A stretch of 8,343 nucleotides of DNA, from contig CAITQY010000550.1 in the NCBI GenBank assembly GCA_903894655.1, positions 1 to 8,343 on the forward strand, given 5' to 3'. This document shows positions 1 through 6,378 of this stretch, one piece after another. Every line of letters starts with the position of its first letter. Positions within the stretch are counted from its first letter, which is position 1. Origin of the DNA: an uncultured Gemmatimonadota bacterium. GTDB taxonomy: Bacteria; Gemmatimonadota; Gemmatimonadetes; Gemmatimonadales; Gemmatimonadaceae. The position numbers and the translations under genes were made by a program. The notes beneath the pieces are model-generated. The model had not been told where the DNA came from and searched no databases. It saw only the letters and a program-made list of their open reading frames with translations.

Positions 1-37
1 GGAGGAGGAAGCAGTCACTGCTCCCTCCTCCCTTTTT
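1..37 (+). terminator. Probable intrinsic terminator at the left window edge
   Basis: Positions 1-15 (GGAGGAGGAAGCAGT) and 17-31 are inverted complements with one A/C mismatch (9 against 23). They form a long GC-rich stem, and a run of five T follows at 33-37. On the plus strand this is the layout of a rho-independent terminator for a gene ending left of the window, which would converge on lpdA. The arms may extend beyond position 1, so an A-run on the left that would make it bidirectional cannot be checked. It could instead be a dispersed palindromic repeat, because it lies just past the lpdA stop in the same way that the 1701-1763 palindrome lies just past the sucB stop. Confidence 0.6.
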
Positions 38-77
38 ATCTCCGTCCTGCCTTCTAAGCCGTTGGCCGTTCGCCGTC

Positions 78-1490
78 CTACATGTGTATCGCCCGCCCCA
101 ACGCACTCAGCGCCGCTTCCTTCACCGTCTCACTGAGCGTCGGGTGCGAGTGCACCGTGATGCCGATGTCTTCGGCGCTGCCGCGGTACTCCATGGCCAG
201 CACCACTTCGCTCAGCAGGTCGGCGACGTTCGGGCCGATCATATGGCAGCCCAGGATCTCGTCGGTGTCTTGGTCAACGACGAACTTCACGAAGCCCTGG
301 GTCTCGCCCATTGTGCGTGCCTTGCCGTTCGCGCTGAACGGGAACTTGCCCACGCGATACGCGCGGCCGCTGGCCTTCACTTCCTGCTCCGTGAGTCCCA
401 CCGTGGCGAGTTCCGGCCACGTGTAGACGATGCCTGGGATCGTGCGGTGGTGCATGTGCACTGGCTTGCCGGCGATCACCTCGGCGGCGATCACGCCTTC
501 CTCTTCAGCCTTGTGGGCGAGCAGCTTGCCGCCGCACACGTCGCCGATCGCATACACGCCGGGCAGATTCGTCTTCTGCTGATCATCCACCAGAATCTCG
601 CCGCGCGAGCCCATCGCCAGGCCGAGCGCCGCCGGGTCGATGCCGCCGATGGCTGACTTGCGGCCCACCGATACGAGCACGTAGTCCGCGTCGAAGTGTG
701 AGGCCGCGCCGTCCTTCTCCACGTGCACCCGCACGCCGTCGCCGTGCACGTCGGCCCCGGTGACCTTGGTGCCCGTGTGAATCTCGAGCCCCTGCTTGCG
801 GAAGATCTTGTCCGCTTCCTTCACCAGATCATCATCGTTGCCGGTGAGAATCGTGGGCAGGAACTCGACGACCGTCACCTTGGCACCGAGGCGGCGCCAT
901 ACCGAGCCGAGTTCGAGGCCGATCACACCGCCGCCCACGACCACCAGATGCTTCGGGACCTCCGGAATCGACAGCGCGCCTACGTTGGACAGCACGCGCT
1001 TTTCATCGAACTTCAGGAACGGCAGCTGAACCGGCACGGAGCCCGTGGCGATGATCACCGACTTGCCCTGCCAGTGCGAGATCGTGCCGTCGGCCGCCTG
1101 CACTTCGACCACATTGCCCGGCTGAAGCGTGCCGTAGCCCTTGGCCCACGTGATCTTGTTCTTCTTGAAGAGGAACTCGACGCCCTTGGTGTTCTGGGCC
1201 ACCACGTCGGTTTTACGGGCCATCATCGTAGGCAGGTCGATCGACGCGCCGTCGATCTTGATACCGTGTTCGGCCGCATGCAGGCGCAGCCATTCATAGT
1301 GCTCGGAGCTCTGGAGCAGCGCCTTCGAGGGGATGCACCCCACGTTGACGCACGTGCCACCCAGCGTCTTGTCAAACTCGACGCAGGTAACGGAGAGGCC
1401 GAGTTGTGCCGCACGAATCGAGGCGACGTAGCCGCCGGGGCCGCCGCCAAGCACCACGACGTCGGCAGTTTGGAAAGTCGGGGAGGTCAT
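78..1490 (-). CDS. lpdA: Dihydrolipoyl dehydrogenase (E3 of 2-oxoacid dehydrogenase complexes)
   Basis: This 470-residue cytosolic flavoenzyme re-oxidises the dihydrolipoyl arm of E2 and passes electrons through FAD to NAD+. The FAD-binding GGGPGGY lies at residues 15-21. The redox disulfide is C47/C52 in GGTCVNVGCIPSK. A second Rossmann motif (VVVGGGVIGLELG) near residue 190 binds NAD. An AIGDV motif follows, and the C-terminal dimerisation domain ends with HPTLSE, whose His449/Glu454 dyad is the catalytic base. Length and every active-site element are normal for the family. The open frame continues 46 codons upstream to an ATG at 1628, but that stretch is Arg-rich and unlike the family. The ATG at 1490 puts the FAD motif at the usual distance from the N-terminus, so I chose it. 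No clear Shine-Dalgarno precedes it. It lies downstream of sucB on the same strand, which supports a role with the 2-oxoglutarate dehydrogenase E2, although one E3 commonly serves several complexes. Confidence 0.97.
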   Translation of the reverse strand: MTSPTFQTADVVVLGGGPGGYVASIRAAQLGLSVTCVEFDKTLGGTCVNVGCIPSKALLQSSEHYEWLRLHAAEHGIKIDGASIDLPTMMARKTDVVAQNTKGVEFLFKKNKITWAKGYGTLQPGNVVEVQAADGTISHWQGKSVIIATGSVPVQLPFLKFDEKRVLSNVGALSIPEVPKHLVVVGGGVIGLELGSVWRRLGAKVTVVEFLPTILTGNDDDLVKEADKIFRKQGLEIHTGTKVTGADVHGDGVRVHVEKDGAASHFDADYVLVSVGRKSAIGGIDPAALGLAMGSRGEILVDDQQKTNLPGVYAIGDVCGGKLLAHKAEEEGVIAAEVIAGKPVHMHHRTIPGIVYTWPELATVGLTEQEVKASGRAYRVGKFPFSANGKARTMGETQGFVKFVVDQDTDEILGCHMIGPNVADLLSEVVLAMEYRGSAEDIGITVHSHPTLSETVKEAALSALGRAIHM

Positions 1491-1769
1491 ATCGCAAGAT
1501 AATGCGGCGCTCGGTCGCGGTGTTACCTCGTCCTTGCCGGCGCGTCTTACTAGCAGAACGGCGCGCGGTTCGCGTCGCTGATCACTCAATTGACGCACAC
1601 TCACTCGCCGCGACTCCAATCCTCGCATTGAAACGCGTGCTGGTGAACCCCGACGTCCCGGCGGAAACGCTTGGGGCGTCGTGGTGCTTCATAACTGCAA
1701 AGTAGGGGGTAAGGAGTACGGGGTACGCCCCATCTCCCTACCCCCTACTCCGTACCCCTTACTTCGCTG
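1491..1769. other. sucB-lpdA intergenic spacer
   Basis: This 279-bp spacer separates the two minus-strand genes. The part nearest sucB is the 1701-1763 palindrome. The remainder, 1491-1700, is an open in-frame extension of lpdA for 46 codons but looks non-coding: it is Arg-rich and has no family similarity that I recognise. It may hold an lpdA promoter or leader, but I could not pick out a convincing -35/-10 pair on the minus strand. The length of the gap leaves open whether lpdA is co-transcribed with sucB or has its own promoter. Confidence 0.5.
1701..1763. repeat. Modular palindrome between sucB and lpdA
   Basis: Two 25-nt arms (1701-1725 and 1739-1763) match as inverted repeats at 22 of 25 positions, around a 13-nt loop. 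Each arm is two direct copies of an 11-nt unit, AGTA-N-GGGGTA, separated by 3 nt. The units are at 1701-1711 and 1715-1725 on the plus strand and at 1739-1749 and 1753-1763 on the minus strand. The four copies differ only at the fifth base. The element starts 6 nt past the sucB stop and would be transcribed in any sucB-lpdA read-through message. Neither side has a T-run, so it is not a canonical rho-independent terminator. It could be a REP-like dispersed repeat, a 3'-end stabiliser or attenuator, or a protein-binding site. I see no other copy in this window. Confidence 0.85.
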
Positions 1770-2978
1770 TTAAAGCAGCATCGCCGCCGGATCTTCCATC
1801 AGTTCCTTGAAGCGCACCAGGAACAGCACCGCCTGCTGGCCGTCGATCATCCGGTGATCGTACGACAGCGCGACGTACATCATGGGACGGATCTCCACCT
1901 TGCCGGCGATCGCCACCGGGCGGTCCTGCGTTTTGTGCAGCCCGAGAATACCGACCTGCGGATAGTTGATGATCGGCGTGGAGAGCAGGGAGCCGAACAC
2001 GCCGCCGTTGGTGATGGTAAACGAGCCGCCGGTGAGGTCATCCATCGACAGCTTGCCGTCGCGTGCGCGCTTGGCCACGGCCGCGATGTCCTTGCCGATC
2101 TGCACGATGCTCTTCCTGTCGGCGTCCTTCACGTTCGGCACCACGAGACCGGCGTCGCTGGCCACCGCGATGCCCATGTTCACGTAGTGCTTGTACACGA
2201 TCGTATCGCCGTCGATCTGGGCGTTCACGGCCGGATAGGCCTCGAGCGCGAGACAGGCCGCCTTCACGAAGAACGGCATGTACGACAGCTTGACGCCCTG
2301 TTCCTTCTCGACGCGATCCTTGAGACGCTCACGGAGGGCCGTGATGGCCGTCATGTCGATCTCGTTGAACGTCGTCAGGTGCGCCGTCTGGTGCTGTGAG
2401 AGCAACAGGTTCTCGGCGATCCGTTTGCGACGCGTCGTCATCTTCTCACGCGTTTCGCGCGTGCCTGACGGCACCACGGCGGCGGGAGCACTCGGCGCGG
2501 CGGTCGGAGCGGCCTTCGCCGGTGCCGCGAGGGCAGCCACCACGTCGGGCTTGGACACCACGCCACCGCGACCGGTACCCGCCACGTCGGACGGGTTGAT
2601 CCCGGCTTCCGTCGCGAGGCGTGCGGCCGCCGGCGACACCTTCACGCCGGCAGCCACGGCGGCGCTCGGCGCTGAGATCGGAGCGGCCACTGGAGCGGCC
2701 ACTGGGGCTGACACCGCCGGCGCTACCGCCGTGGTGGTACCGGCGCCGGCCGAGAGTTCACCCAGCTCGTCGCCGACGTTCACGACGTCGCCTTCGCCCT
2801 TATGCCGCTTCGTGAGCACACCGGCCTCAAGGGCTGGCACCTCGACGGTGATTTTATCGGTCTCAAGCTCGACGAGCGTATCGCCGGCGGCCACGCGGTC
2901 GCCTTCGTTCTTGAGCCAGCGGGAGATGGTCGCCTCGACGATGGATTCGCCGAGCGGTGGAACCTTGATGGACGACAT
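1770..2978 (-). CDS. sucB: Dihydrolipoyllysine-residue succinyltransferase (E2 of 2-oxoglutarate dehydrogenase)
   Basis: This 402-residue protein is the core acyltransferase that moves the succinyl group from its lipoyl arm to CoA in the TCA cycle. The domains are in standard order. An N-terminal lipoyl domain (about 2-77) has the lipoylated lysine K42 in ETDKITVEV. An Ala/Pro linker (78-112) leads to a peripheral-subunit-binding domain (about 113-150, VSPAAARLATEAGI) and a second Ala-rich linker. The catalytic domain (about 178-402) carries TFNEIDM, SFTITNGGVFGSLLSTPIIN and the active-site DHRMIDG (H375, D379). The TITNGGVFGS and ILGLH stretches and the single lipoyl domain favour the succinyl rather than the acetyl enzyme. 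The frame extends upstream to 3380, but the ATG at 2978 begins the lipoyl domain exactly (MSSIKVPPLGES) and the extra 134 residues run antisense to the neighbouring oxidoreductase. No clear Shine-Dalgarno is seen. The E1 gene sucA would be expected elsewhere. Confidence 0.96.
   Translation of the reverse strand: MSSIKVPPLGESIVEATISRWLKNEGDRVAAGDTLVELETDKITVEVPALEAGVLTKRHKGEGDVVNVGDELGELSAGAGTTTAVAPAVSAPVAAPVAAPISAPSAAVAAGVKVSPAAARLATEAGINPSDVAGTGRGGVVSKPDVVAALAAPAKAAPTAAPSAPAAVVPSGTRETREKMTTRRKRIAENLLLSQHQTAHLTTFNEIDMTAITALRERLKDRVEKEQGVKLSYMPFFVKAACLALEAYPAVNAQIDGDTIVYKHYVNMGIAVASDAGLVVPNVKDADRKSIVQIGKDIAAVAKRARDGKLSMDDLTGGSFTITNGGVFGSLLSTPIINYPQVGILGLHKTQDRPVAIAGKVEIRPMMYVALSYDHRMIDGQQAVLFLVRFKELMEDPAAMLL
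2681..2704. repeat. 12-bp perfect tandem duplication in the sucB linker
   Basis: GAGCGGCCACTG occurs twice head to tail (2681-2692 and 2693-2704). On the sucB strand it encodes two Pro-Val-Ala-Ala units in the flexible linker after the lipoyl domain. It keeps the frame. Repeat-number variation is common in such swinging-arm linkers and should only change arm length. Confidence 0.8.
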
Positions 2979-3025
2979 GTGGCGTAACGGTCGTGTAGTG
3001 AACAGTCGAGGGGAATCTGCGTTCC

Positions 3026-3031
3026 AATATA
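3026..3031 (-). promoter_or_regulatory. Possible -10 element for sucB in the divergent region
   Basis: The minus strand reads TATATT, about 48 nt upstream of the sucB ATG, in the only AT-rich stretch of the 154-bp divergent region (2979-3132). The sequence 17 bp further upstream (CCCTGC) is not a recognisable sigma-70 -35 box, so this rests on the hexamer and its position alone. On the plus strand the same bases read AATATA/TATAGG and might contribute to a promoter for the oxidoreductase at 3133, also without a good -35. Confidence 0.25.
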
Positions 3032-3132
3032 GGCTTCGGACCGCGCTGGCAGGGGGTGCCGCCGCTGCACTCCCGTTTGCGGCCGGTGCAGGGGAGATTC
3101 CCCGTACCCGTCCACCCTCTTCCCAATCCGCC

Positions 3133-4179
3133 ATGACCATGCGCGCCCTGACGATCGATGCCCATGGCGGCCTCGACCAACTTCGCGTCCGCGACGACAT
3201 GCCGTTGCCGGCGCTCGCGGGCCCCGACAGCGTGCGCGTGCGGATCAAGGCGGCGGCCATCAACCGCCTCGATCTTTGGGTCCTCGGCGGCATTCCCGGG
3301 GTCAAAATCCAGCCGGGGTGGGTGTTGGGGTCCGACGGGGCTGGCATTATCGACGCCGTCGGTGATGCGGTGCGGGGCATCGCGCCCGGGGATCACGTGA
3401 TCCTCAATCCCGGCCTGGTGGACCGGAGCTGCCAATGCGAATACTGCCGAGACGACGATCAGCCGCTCTGTCTCACCTATGGCATCATGGGTGAGCACCG
3501 CCACGGGACGATCGCCGACTATGTCGTCGTGCCGGCCGACAACGTGCGCGTCATTCCCGACACCATTCCCTTCGAGGTGGCGGCGGCGTTCCCCCTGGCC
3601 ACCCTCACGGCGTGGCGGATGATCGTGACCCGCGCCAAGGTGCAGCCGAGTGATCACGTGTTGATCTGGGGCATCGGCGGCGGCGTGGCGCTGGCGGCGC
3701 TGCAGATTGCGAAGCGCATCGGTGCGACGGCGTGGGTGACCTCGGGGAGCCCCGAGAAGCTGGCCCGGGCGCAGGCCCTCGGCGCCGACCACCTCCTCGA
3801 CCATCGGCAGCCTGACCTCGGGCGTGACGTGCGCGCCCGGACCGCCAAGCGCGGCGTGGACGTGGTGATCGACTCGGTCGGCGAAGCCACCTTTTCGCAG
3901 TCCTTGGTGGCGCTTGGCAAGCGGGGGCGCCTCGTGACCTGCGGCGGCACCAGCGGGCCGTTCGTGCAGCTCGACGTGCGTCGGATGTTCTGGAATCAGT
4001 GGACGCTGATGGGATCGACCATGGGGAATGACGCCGAGTTCGATGCGATGACGGCGCTCTTCCGGGACGGGGAGCTGATGCCGCCGGTAGACTCGGTGTG
4101 GTCGATCGAGGAGTCCGCTCGCGCTTTCGAGCGGCTCTCGTCGGGCGAACAGTTCGGTAAAGTCGTCGTCCGCCTGTGA
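3133..4179 (+). CDS. Zinc-binding-type MDR oxidoreductase (alcohol dehydrogenase / quinone reductase-like)
   Basis: This 348-residue cytosolic NAD(P)H-dependent oxidoreductase belongs to the medium-chain dehydrogenase/reductase superfamily. The N-terminal GroES-like domain (about 1-150) contains GSDGAGIIDAVG and PGDHVILNPG. The Rossmann domain (about 150-290) has GIGGGVALAALQIAK (180-194) and the later DSVGEATF. A structural-zinc lobe carries C100, C102, C105 and C113. The usual catalytic-zinc positions appear replaced: N44 for the first Cys, S67-D68 for His-Glu, and Ala near 156 for the third ligand. By my alignment it should therefore act without catalytic zinc, as quinone oxidoreductases and some enoyl/acryloyl-CoA reductases do. 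The substrate is not predictable. I chose the ATG at 3133, since the open frame before it is antisense to sucB; a second ATG at 3139 is possible. No Shine-Dalgarno is evident. Its stop overlaps the next gene by 4 nt. Confidence 0.9.
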   Translation: MTMRALTIDAHGGLDQLRVRDDMPLPALAGPDSVRVRIKAAAINRLDLWVLGGIPGVKIQPGWVLGSDGAGIIDAVGDAVRGIAPGDHVILNPGLVDRSCQCEYCRDDDQPLCLTYGIMGEHRHGTIADYVVVPADNVRVIPDTIPFEVAAAFPLATLTAWRMIVTRAKVQPSDHVLIWGIGGGVALAALQIAKRIGATAWVTSGSPEKLARAQALGADHLLDHRQPDLGRDVRARTAKRGVDVVIDSVGEATFSQSLVALGKRGRLVTCGGTSGPFVQLDVRRMFWNQWTLMGSTMGNDAEFDAMTALFRDGELMPPVDSVWSIEESARAFERLSSGEQFGKVVVRL

Positions 4180-4400
4180 CCGAGGCGGCGCGCTTCACCT
4201 CGGCCGAGGAAAAGGCCATGCGCGAAACCGTGCAAAGCGGGGAGATCCCGCTCTGCCCCCGCTGCGCTGCGCTCATGACCCAGCGGGCCATCGGCGGCGG
4301 CTCGTTCGGGTTGGGCTACCATCGGCAGCGGGAGTGGCTTCTCTGCCCACAGTGTCGTCGCAGCGTCATCTTTGACGTGAAGCGGGGAACGCGCCTGTAA
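4176..4400 (+). CDS. Small zinc-ribbon protein, function unknown
   Basis: This 74-residue protein starts at GTG, whose last bases form part of the TGA stop of the preceding oxidoreductase (GTGA overlap). That implies translational coupling and one transcript. Two CxxC pairs, C27-P-R-C30 and C57-P-Q-C60, are 26 residues apart and form a probable single zinc ribbon. A Gly-rich, aromatic stretch (about 40-54) lies between them and a short basic tail follows. The N-terminal 20 residues are charged and probably helical (FTSAEEKAMRET). It has no signal peptide or membrane segment, so it is presumably cytosolic. Such ribbons bind nucleic acid or protein partners, or hold metal. No specific family name can be given from sequence alone. 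Coding status is supported by the coupled start, the paired cysteines and codon use like its neighbours. Confidence 0.8.
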   Translation: MTEAARFTSAEEKAMRETVQSGEIPLCPRCAALMTQRAIGGGSFGLGYHRQREWLLCPQCRRSVIFDVKRGTRL

Positions 4401-4563
4401 TGCGGGGCTGCCCTTAGTGCTTCCGCTGGAGCCCCCTCCGTCGTGACCGGTGTTTCGCTAGTTTCCAGCAGGACCGCCGGAACCCCCTCTCAATTTGACC
4501 TTGTTACAGCAACAGTTTCCCGACTCTCTGCCGCTCGCGGCTACCGCGATTCAGACAGATTCG

Positions 4564-4570
4564 GGTGAGG
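4564..4570 (+). promoter_or_regulatory. Shine-Dalgarno-like site deciding the start of the membrane protein gene
   Basis: GGTGAGG lies 8 nt before the ATG at 4579. It is the best ribosome-binding match among the gene starts in the window. It favours this ATG over an in-frame TTG at 4495, which has no such site and would add 28 residues without family character. Confidence 0.55.
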
Positions 4571-4578
4571 CCGCTCTT

Positions 4579-5379
4579 ATGTCGTCGTTCACGGAACGTC
4601 TCGAGCAGAGCTTCGCGCTGCTCGGGGAATTCGTGCCTGCGCTGTTCGGTGCGCTCGTCATTCTCTTCGCCGGCTATCTCGTGGCGAAGGTGATCGAGAA
4701 GGGCGCCGCACGATTGCTGCGCCGCCTGCATTTCAATCAGCTGCTCGAGCGTGGCGGCGTGATGCAAGCCGTCGAGCGTTCGGGGTCGCATCTCAATCCC
4801 GCGAAGGTCATCGGAAACCTGCTGTTCTGGTGTGTGATGTTCGCCGTGCTGCTGGTGGCGGCGAATGCGATCGGTCTGGACTCGCTCGCCAATGTGTTCT
4901 CCGAACTCGTGAGTTACATCCCGAGCGTCATCGCGGCGATTGTGATCATCATTCTCGGCATTGTGCTTGGCGGGTTCGTCGGTGGCCTCATCATGGCGTC
5001 GGCGGGCGGATTGCATGGCGGTCCGTGGCTGGCGCGGACGGGTCGCGTCGGGGTGATCGTGCTCGCGGTGTTCATGGCGTTGCAGGAGCTGGGGATCGCC
5101 ACTGACATCGTGACGACGGCCTTTGCGATCCTGTTCGGTGCCGTGGCGCTGGCGTTGTCGCTGTCGTTCGGTCTGGGCAATCGCGAACTCGCGGGCGAAA
5201 TCACGCGTGCGTGGTATCAGCAGTACCAGGCCGAGCGTCGCGCCATCGACGCCGAAGCGGCGGCCGATGAAGCGGAAGAGCTAGCCGAAGAGACGTCGGC
5301 AGACGAAACCGCCGAGATGCCGGAGCCGGAGCCGCCCGCCACGCAGAAGGGGCGGCCGCTCGACGAGAGCACGCATTGA
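4579..5379 (+). CDS. MscS-like / conserved TM-helix membrane protein
   Basis: This 266-residue inner-membrane protein resembles the small TM-helix-repeat relatives of mechanosensitive channels. Hydrophobic segments lie at about 16-38, 77-99, 110-135, 155-176 and 178-198. The last runs into SLSFGLGNRELAGEI, which is typical of the pore-helix end in this group. The cytoplasmic beta-domain of true MscS is absent. Instead there is a charged tail (about 217-252) dominated by Glu, Asp and Ala, ending in a Pro/Glu stretch. A short soluble loop (about 40-76) between the first two helices is basic near its start. Roles in osmotic or ion homeostasis are inferred from the family and not shown here. I chose the ATG at 4579 because of the Shine-Dalgarno before it. 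The next gene begins within a few bases of its stop, so the two are probably co-transcribed. Confidence 0.85.
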   Translation: MSSFTERLEQSFALLGEFVPALFGALVILFAGYLVAKVIEKGAARLLRRLHFNQLLERGGVMQAVERSGSHLNPAKVIGNLLFWCVMFAVLLVAANAIGLDSLANVFSELVSYIPSVIAAIVIIILGIVLGGFVGGLIMASAGGLHGGPWLARTGRVGVIVLAVFMALQELGIATDIVTTAFAILFGAVALALSLSFGLGNRELAGEITRAWYQQYQAERRAIDAEAAADEAEELAEETSADETAEMPEPEPPATQKGRPLDESTH

Positions 5380-5381
5380 AG

Positions 5382-6242
5382 ATGGTGCAGGTGATGCCCG
5401 TGCCGATGCGGGTGTTGGTTGGATTGCTGTTGGCCCCACTGGTTGGGGTGGGCGCGCAGGCAACGGCACCGCGGACTACGATGCCAGACAGCGATGCCGT
5501 TGTCGCGGCGGTGCTGGCCGCCGAAACGCGCGAGTACGCACAGCGCCTGACGACCGTGCGTCGCGAGTACCTCGCCCGTGCCTCTTGGGCCGATCTCGGC
5601 GACCGGTGCAATCCCGGCGCGCTGCGGGTGTTCACCAAGGACACGACCCCGGCGTTGCAGGCGGCGTTGCAGGCGATGGTCGAGCGGATGGAGCAGACGA
5701 TCGTGCTGCAGGGCGTCGGTCGGTCGTTGGCCACACCGGAGGCGCGGGCCCTGCTGCGTGTTGTGGTCGGCTGGGAAGCCGGCATCGACCGGCCGCGGTG
5801 GGACGAGGACGGGGCTGGCGTGCATCGCGCGGTGGCCACCGGGCTCACGGGTGACGTGCCGGACCCCACCAAGCCGGGCTGCCTGCCGTCGCCGATCATG
5901 GGCGACACCGTCACCTTCGTGGTGCCCGGCTTCAGCGATATGGAGTTCCCGAAGGCGCCGCGCCCGCGGGTCAAGGCGTACTTTGGGCCAGCCGGACAGC
6001 AGCGCGCGCGCGACGAGTTCTTCACCGCGGTCGGCGCCAAGAATCCGAGCGCCGATCTGTCTTCCATCGTGGTCGCGCCGGTGGTGATCTGGCAGGACTA
6101 CGCGATGGTCGGGGTGAATCGTCCTCGGGAGCGCGGCGGGGTCGAAGTCGGCTCGGGGAGCAATGGCGGGGCGGCGTATCTGCTGCGCCGCGTCGCCGGC
6201 GAGTGGCGGCTGCTCTCGATTGTGCGCAGCTGGGGCTCCTGA
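5382..6242 (+). CDS. Secreted protein of unknown function
   Basis: I do not recognise this 286-residue protein. It starts with a plausible Sec signal peptide: a short positive region (MPVPMR), a hydrophobic core (VLVGLLLAPLVGVG) and an AQA cleavage site near residue 27. The mature part begins with an Ala-rich, probably helical region. It contains two cysteines (GDRC and PGC contexts) that could form a disulfide in the periplasm. It ends with GGAAYLLRRVAGEWRLLSI, a pattern resembling the last strands of NTF2-like/SnoaL-type folds; that is only a suggestion. The start is uncertain: TTG at 5376 overlaps the previous stop, and ATGs at 5382, 5394 and 5406 are all in frame. I preferred the first ATG. 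It is closely coupled to the membrane protein upstream, so a joint envelope role is possible. Confidence 0.78.
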   Translation: MVQVMPVPMRVLVGLLLAPLVGVGAQATAPRTTMPDSDAVVAAVLAAETREYAQRLTTVRREYLARASWADLGDRCNPGALRVFTKDTTPALQAALQAMVERMEQTIVLQGVGRSLATPEARALLRVVVGWEAGIDRPRWDEDGAGVHRAVATGLTGDVPDPTKPGCLPSPIMGDTVTFVVPGFSDMEFPKAPRPRVKAYFGPAGQQRARDEFFTAVGAKNPSADLSSIVVAPVVIWQDYAMVGVNRPRERGGVEVGSGSNGGAAYLLRRVAGEWRLLSIVRSWGS

Positions 6243-6298
6243 CCCAGGGCGTGTTTCTAAGTCGTTGAAATGTAGCAGGTTACGGCAGGCTCGGCGCG

Positions 6299-6327
6299 TT
6301 GTTTTTACGCCTCGGCTCGTGTACATT
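6299..6327 (+). promoter_or_regulatory. Probable sigma-70-type promoter of gyrA
   Basis: TTGTTT (6299-6304) and TACATT (6322-6327) are spaced by exactly 17 bp in the AT-richest part of the 136-bp gap before gyrA. Transcription would begin near 6334, giving a leader of about 45 nt. The match is 3 of 6 at -35 and 4 of 6 at -10, so it is moderate. The position and spacing are the main support. Confidence 0.45.
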
Positions 6328-6378
6328 TAACGGCTGTCGATCAAAGTCTCGGACCACGTCTCTCCTGCCCGACGTCAC

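Noticed and set aside
723..1502. 259-codon plus-strand frame opposite lpdA
   Set aside because: It is the reverse-frame shadow of a fully conserved flavoenzyme, with His/Arg/Asp-rich composition.
3091..3103. GGGGA-GAT-TCCCC small hairpin in the divergent region
   Set aside because: A 5-bp stem with a 3-nt loop is common by chance in GC-rich DNA, and nothing else supports an operator.
2278..3132. Open frame joined in phase to the N-terminus of the MDR oxidoreductase, giving a 633-residue protein
   Set aside because: The extension is antisense to sucB and is low-complexity Ala/Ser/Thr. The MDR fold begins exactly at the ATG at 3133.
2979..3380. 134-residue N-terminal extension of SucB
   Set aside because: It overlaps the oxidoreductase in antisense and has no targeting or domain features. 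The lipoyl domain starts at the internal ATG at 2978.
2863..3804. 313-codon minus-strand frame spanning the divergent region
   Set aside because: It is antisense to the oxidoreductase and in a wrong frame of sucB, with no recognisable domain.
4404..4435. GGGGCT / AGCCCC inverted repeat after the zinc-ribbon gene as a terminator
   Set aside because: The stem is only 6 bp with a 20-nt loop and no T-run. It is too weak to call.
4495..4500. TTGACC as a -35 box (or TTG as the start) for the membrane-protein gene
   Set aside because: No acceptable -10 lies 16-18 bp downstream, and the ATG at 4579 has the better ribosome-binding site.
6296..6310. GCGT-T-rich-ACGC hairpin upstream of gyrA as a terminator of the preceding gene
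   Set aside because: The stem is 4 bp with the T-run inside the loop. The T-run is better explained as part of the promoter region.
5201..6326. Two overlapping long minus-strand frames (288 and 369 codons)
   Set aside because: They are antisense to the membrane and secreted protein genes, Arg/Pro/His-rich, and show no domain. The plus-strand genes have a signal peptide, membrane helices and coupled starts.
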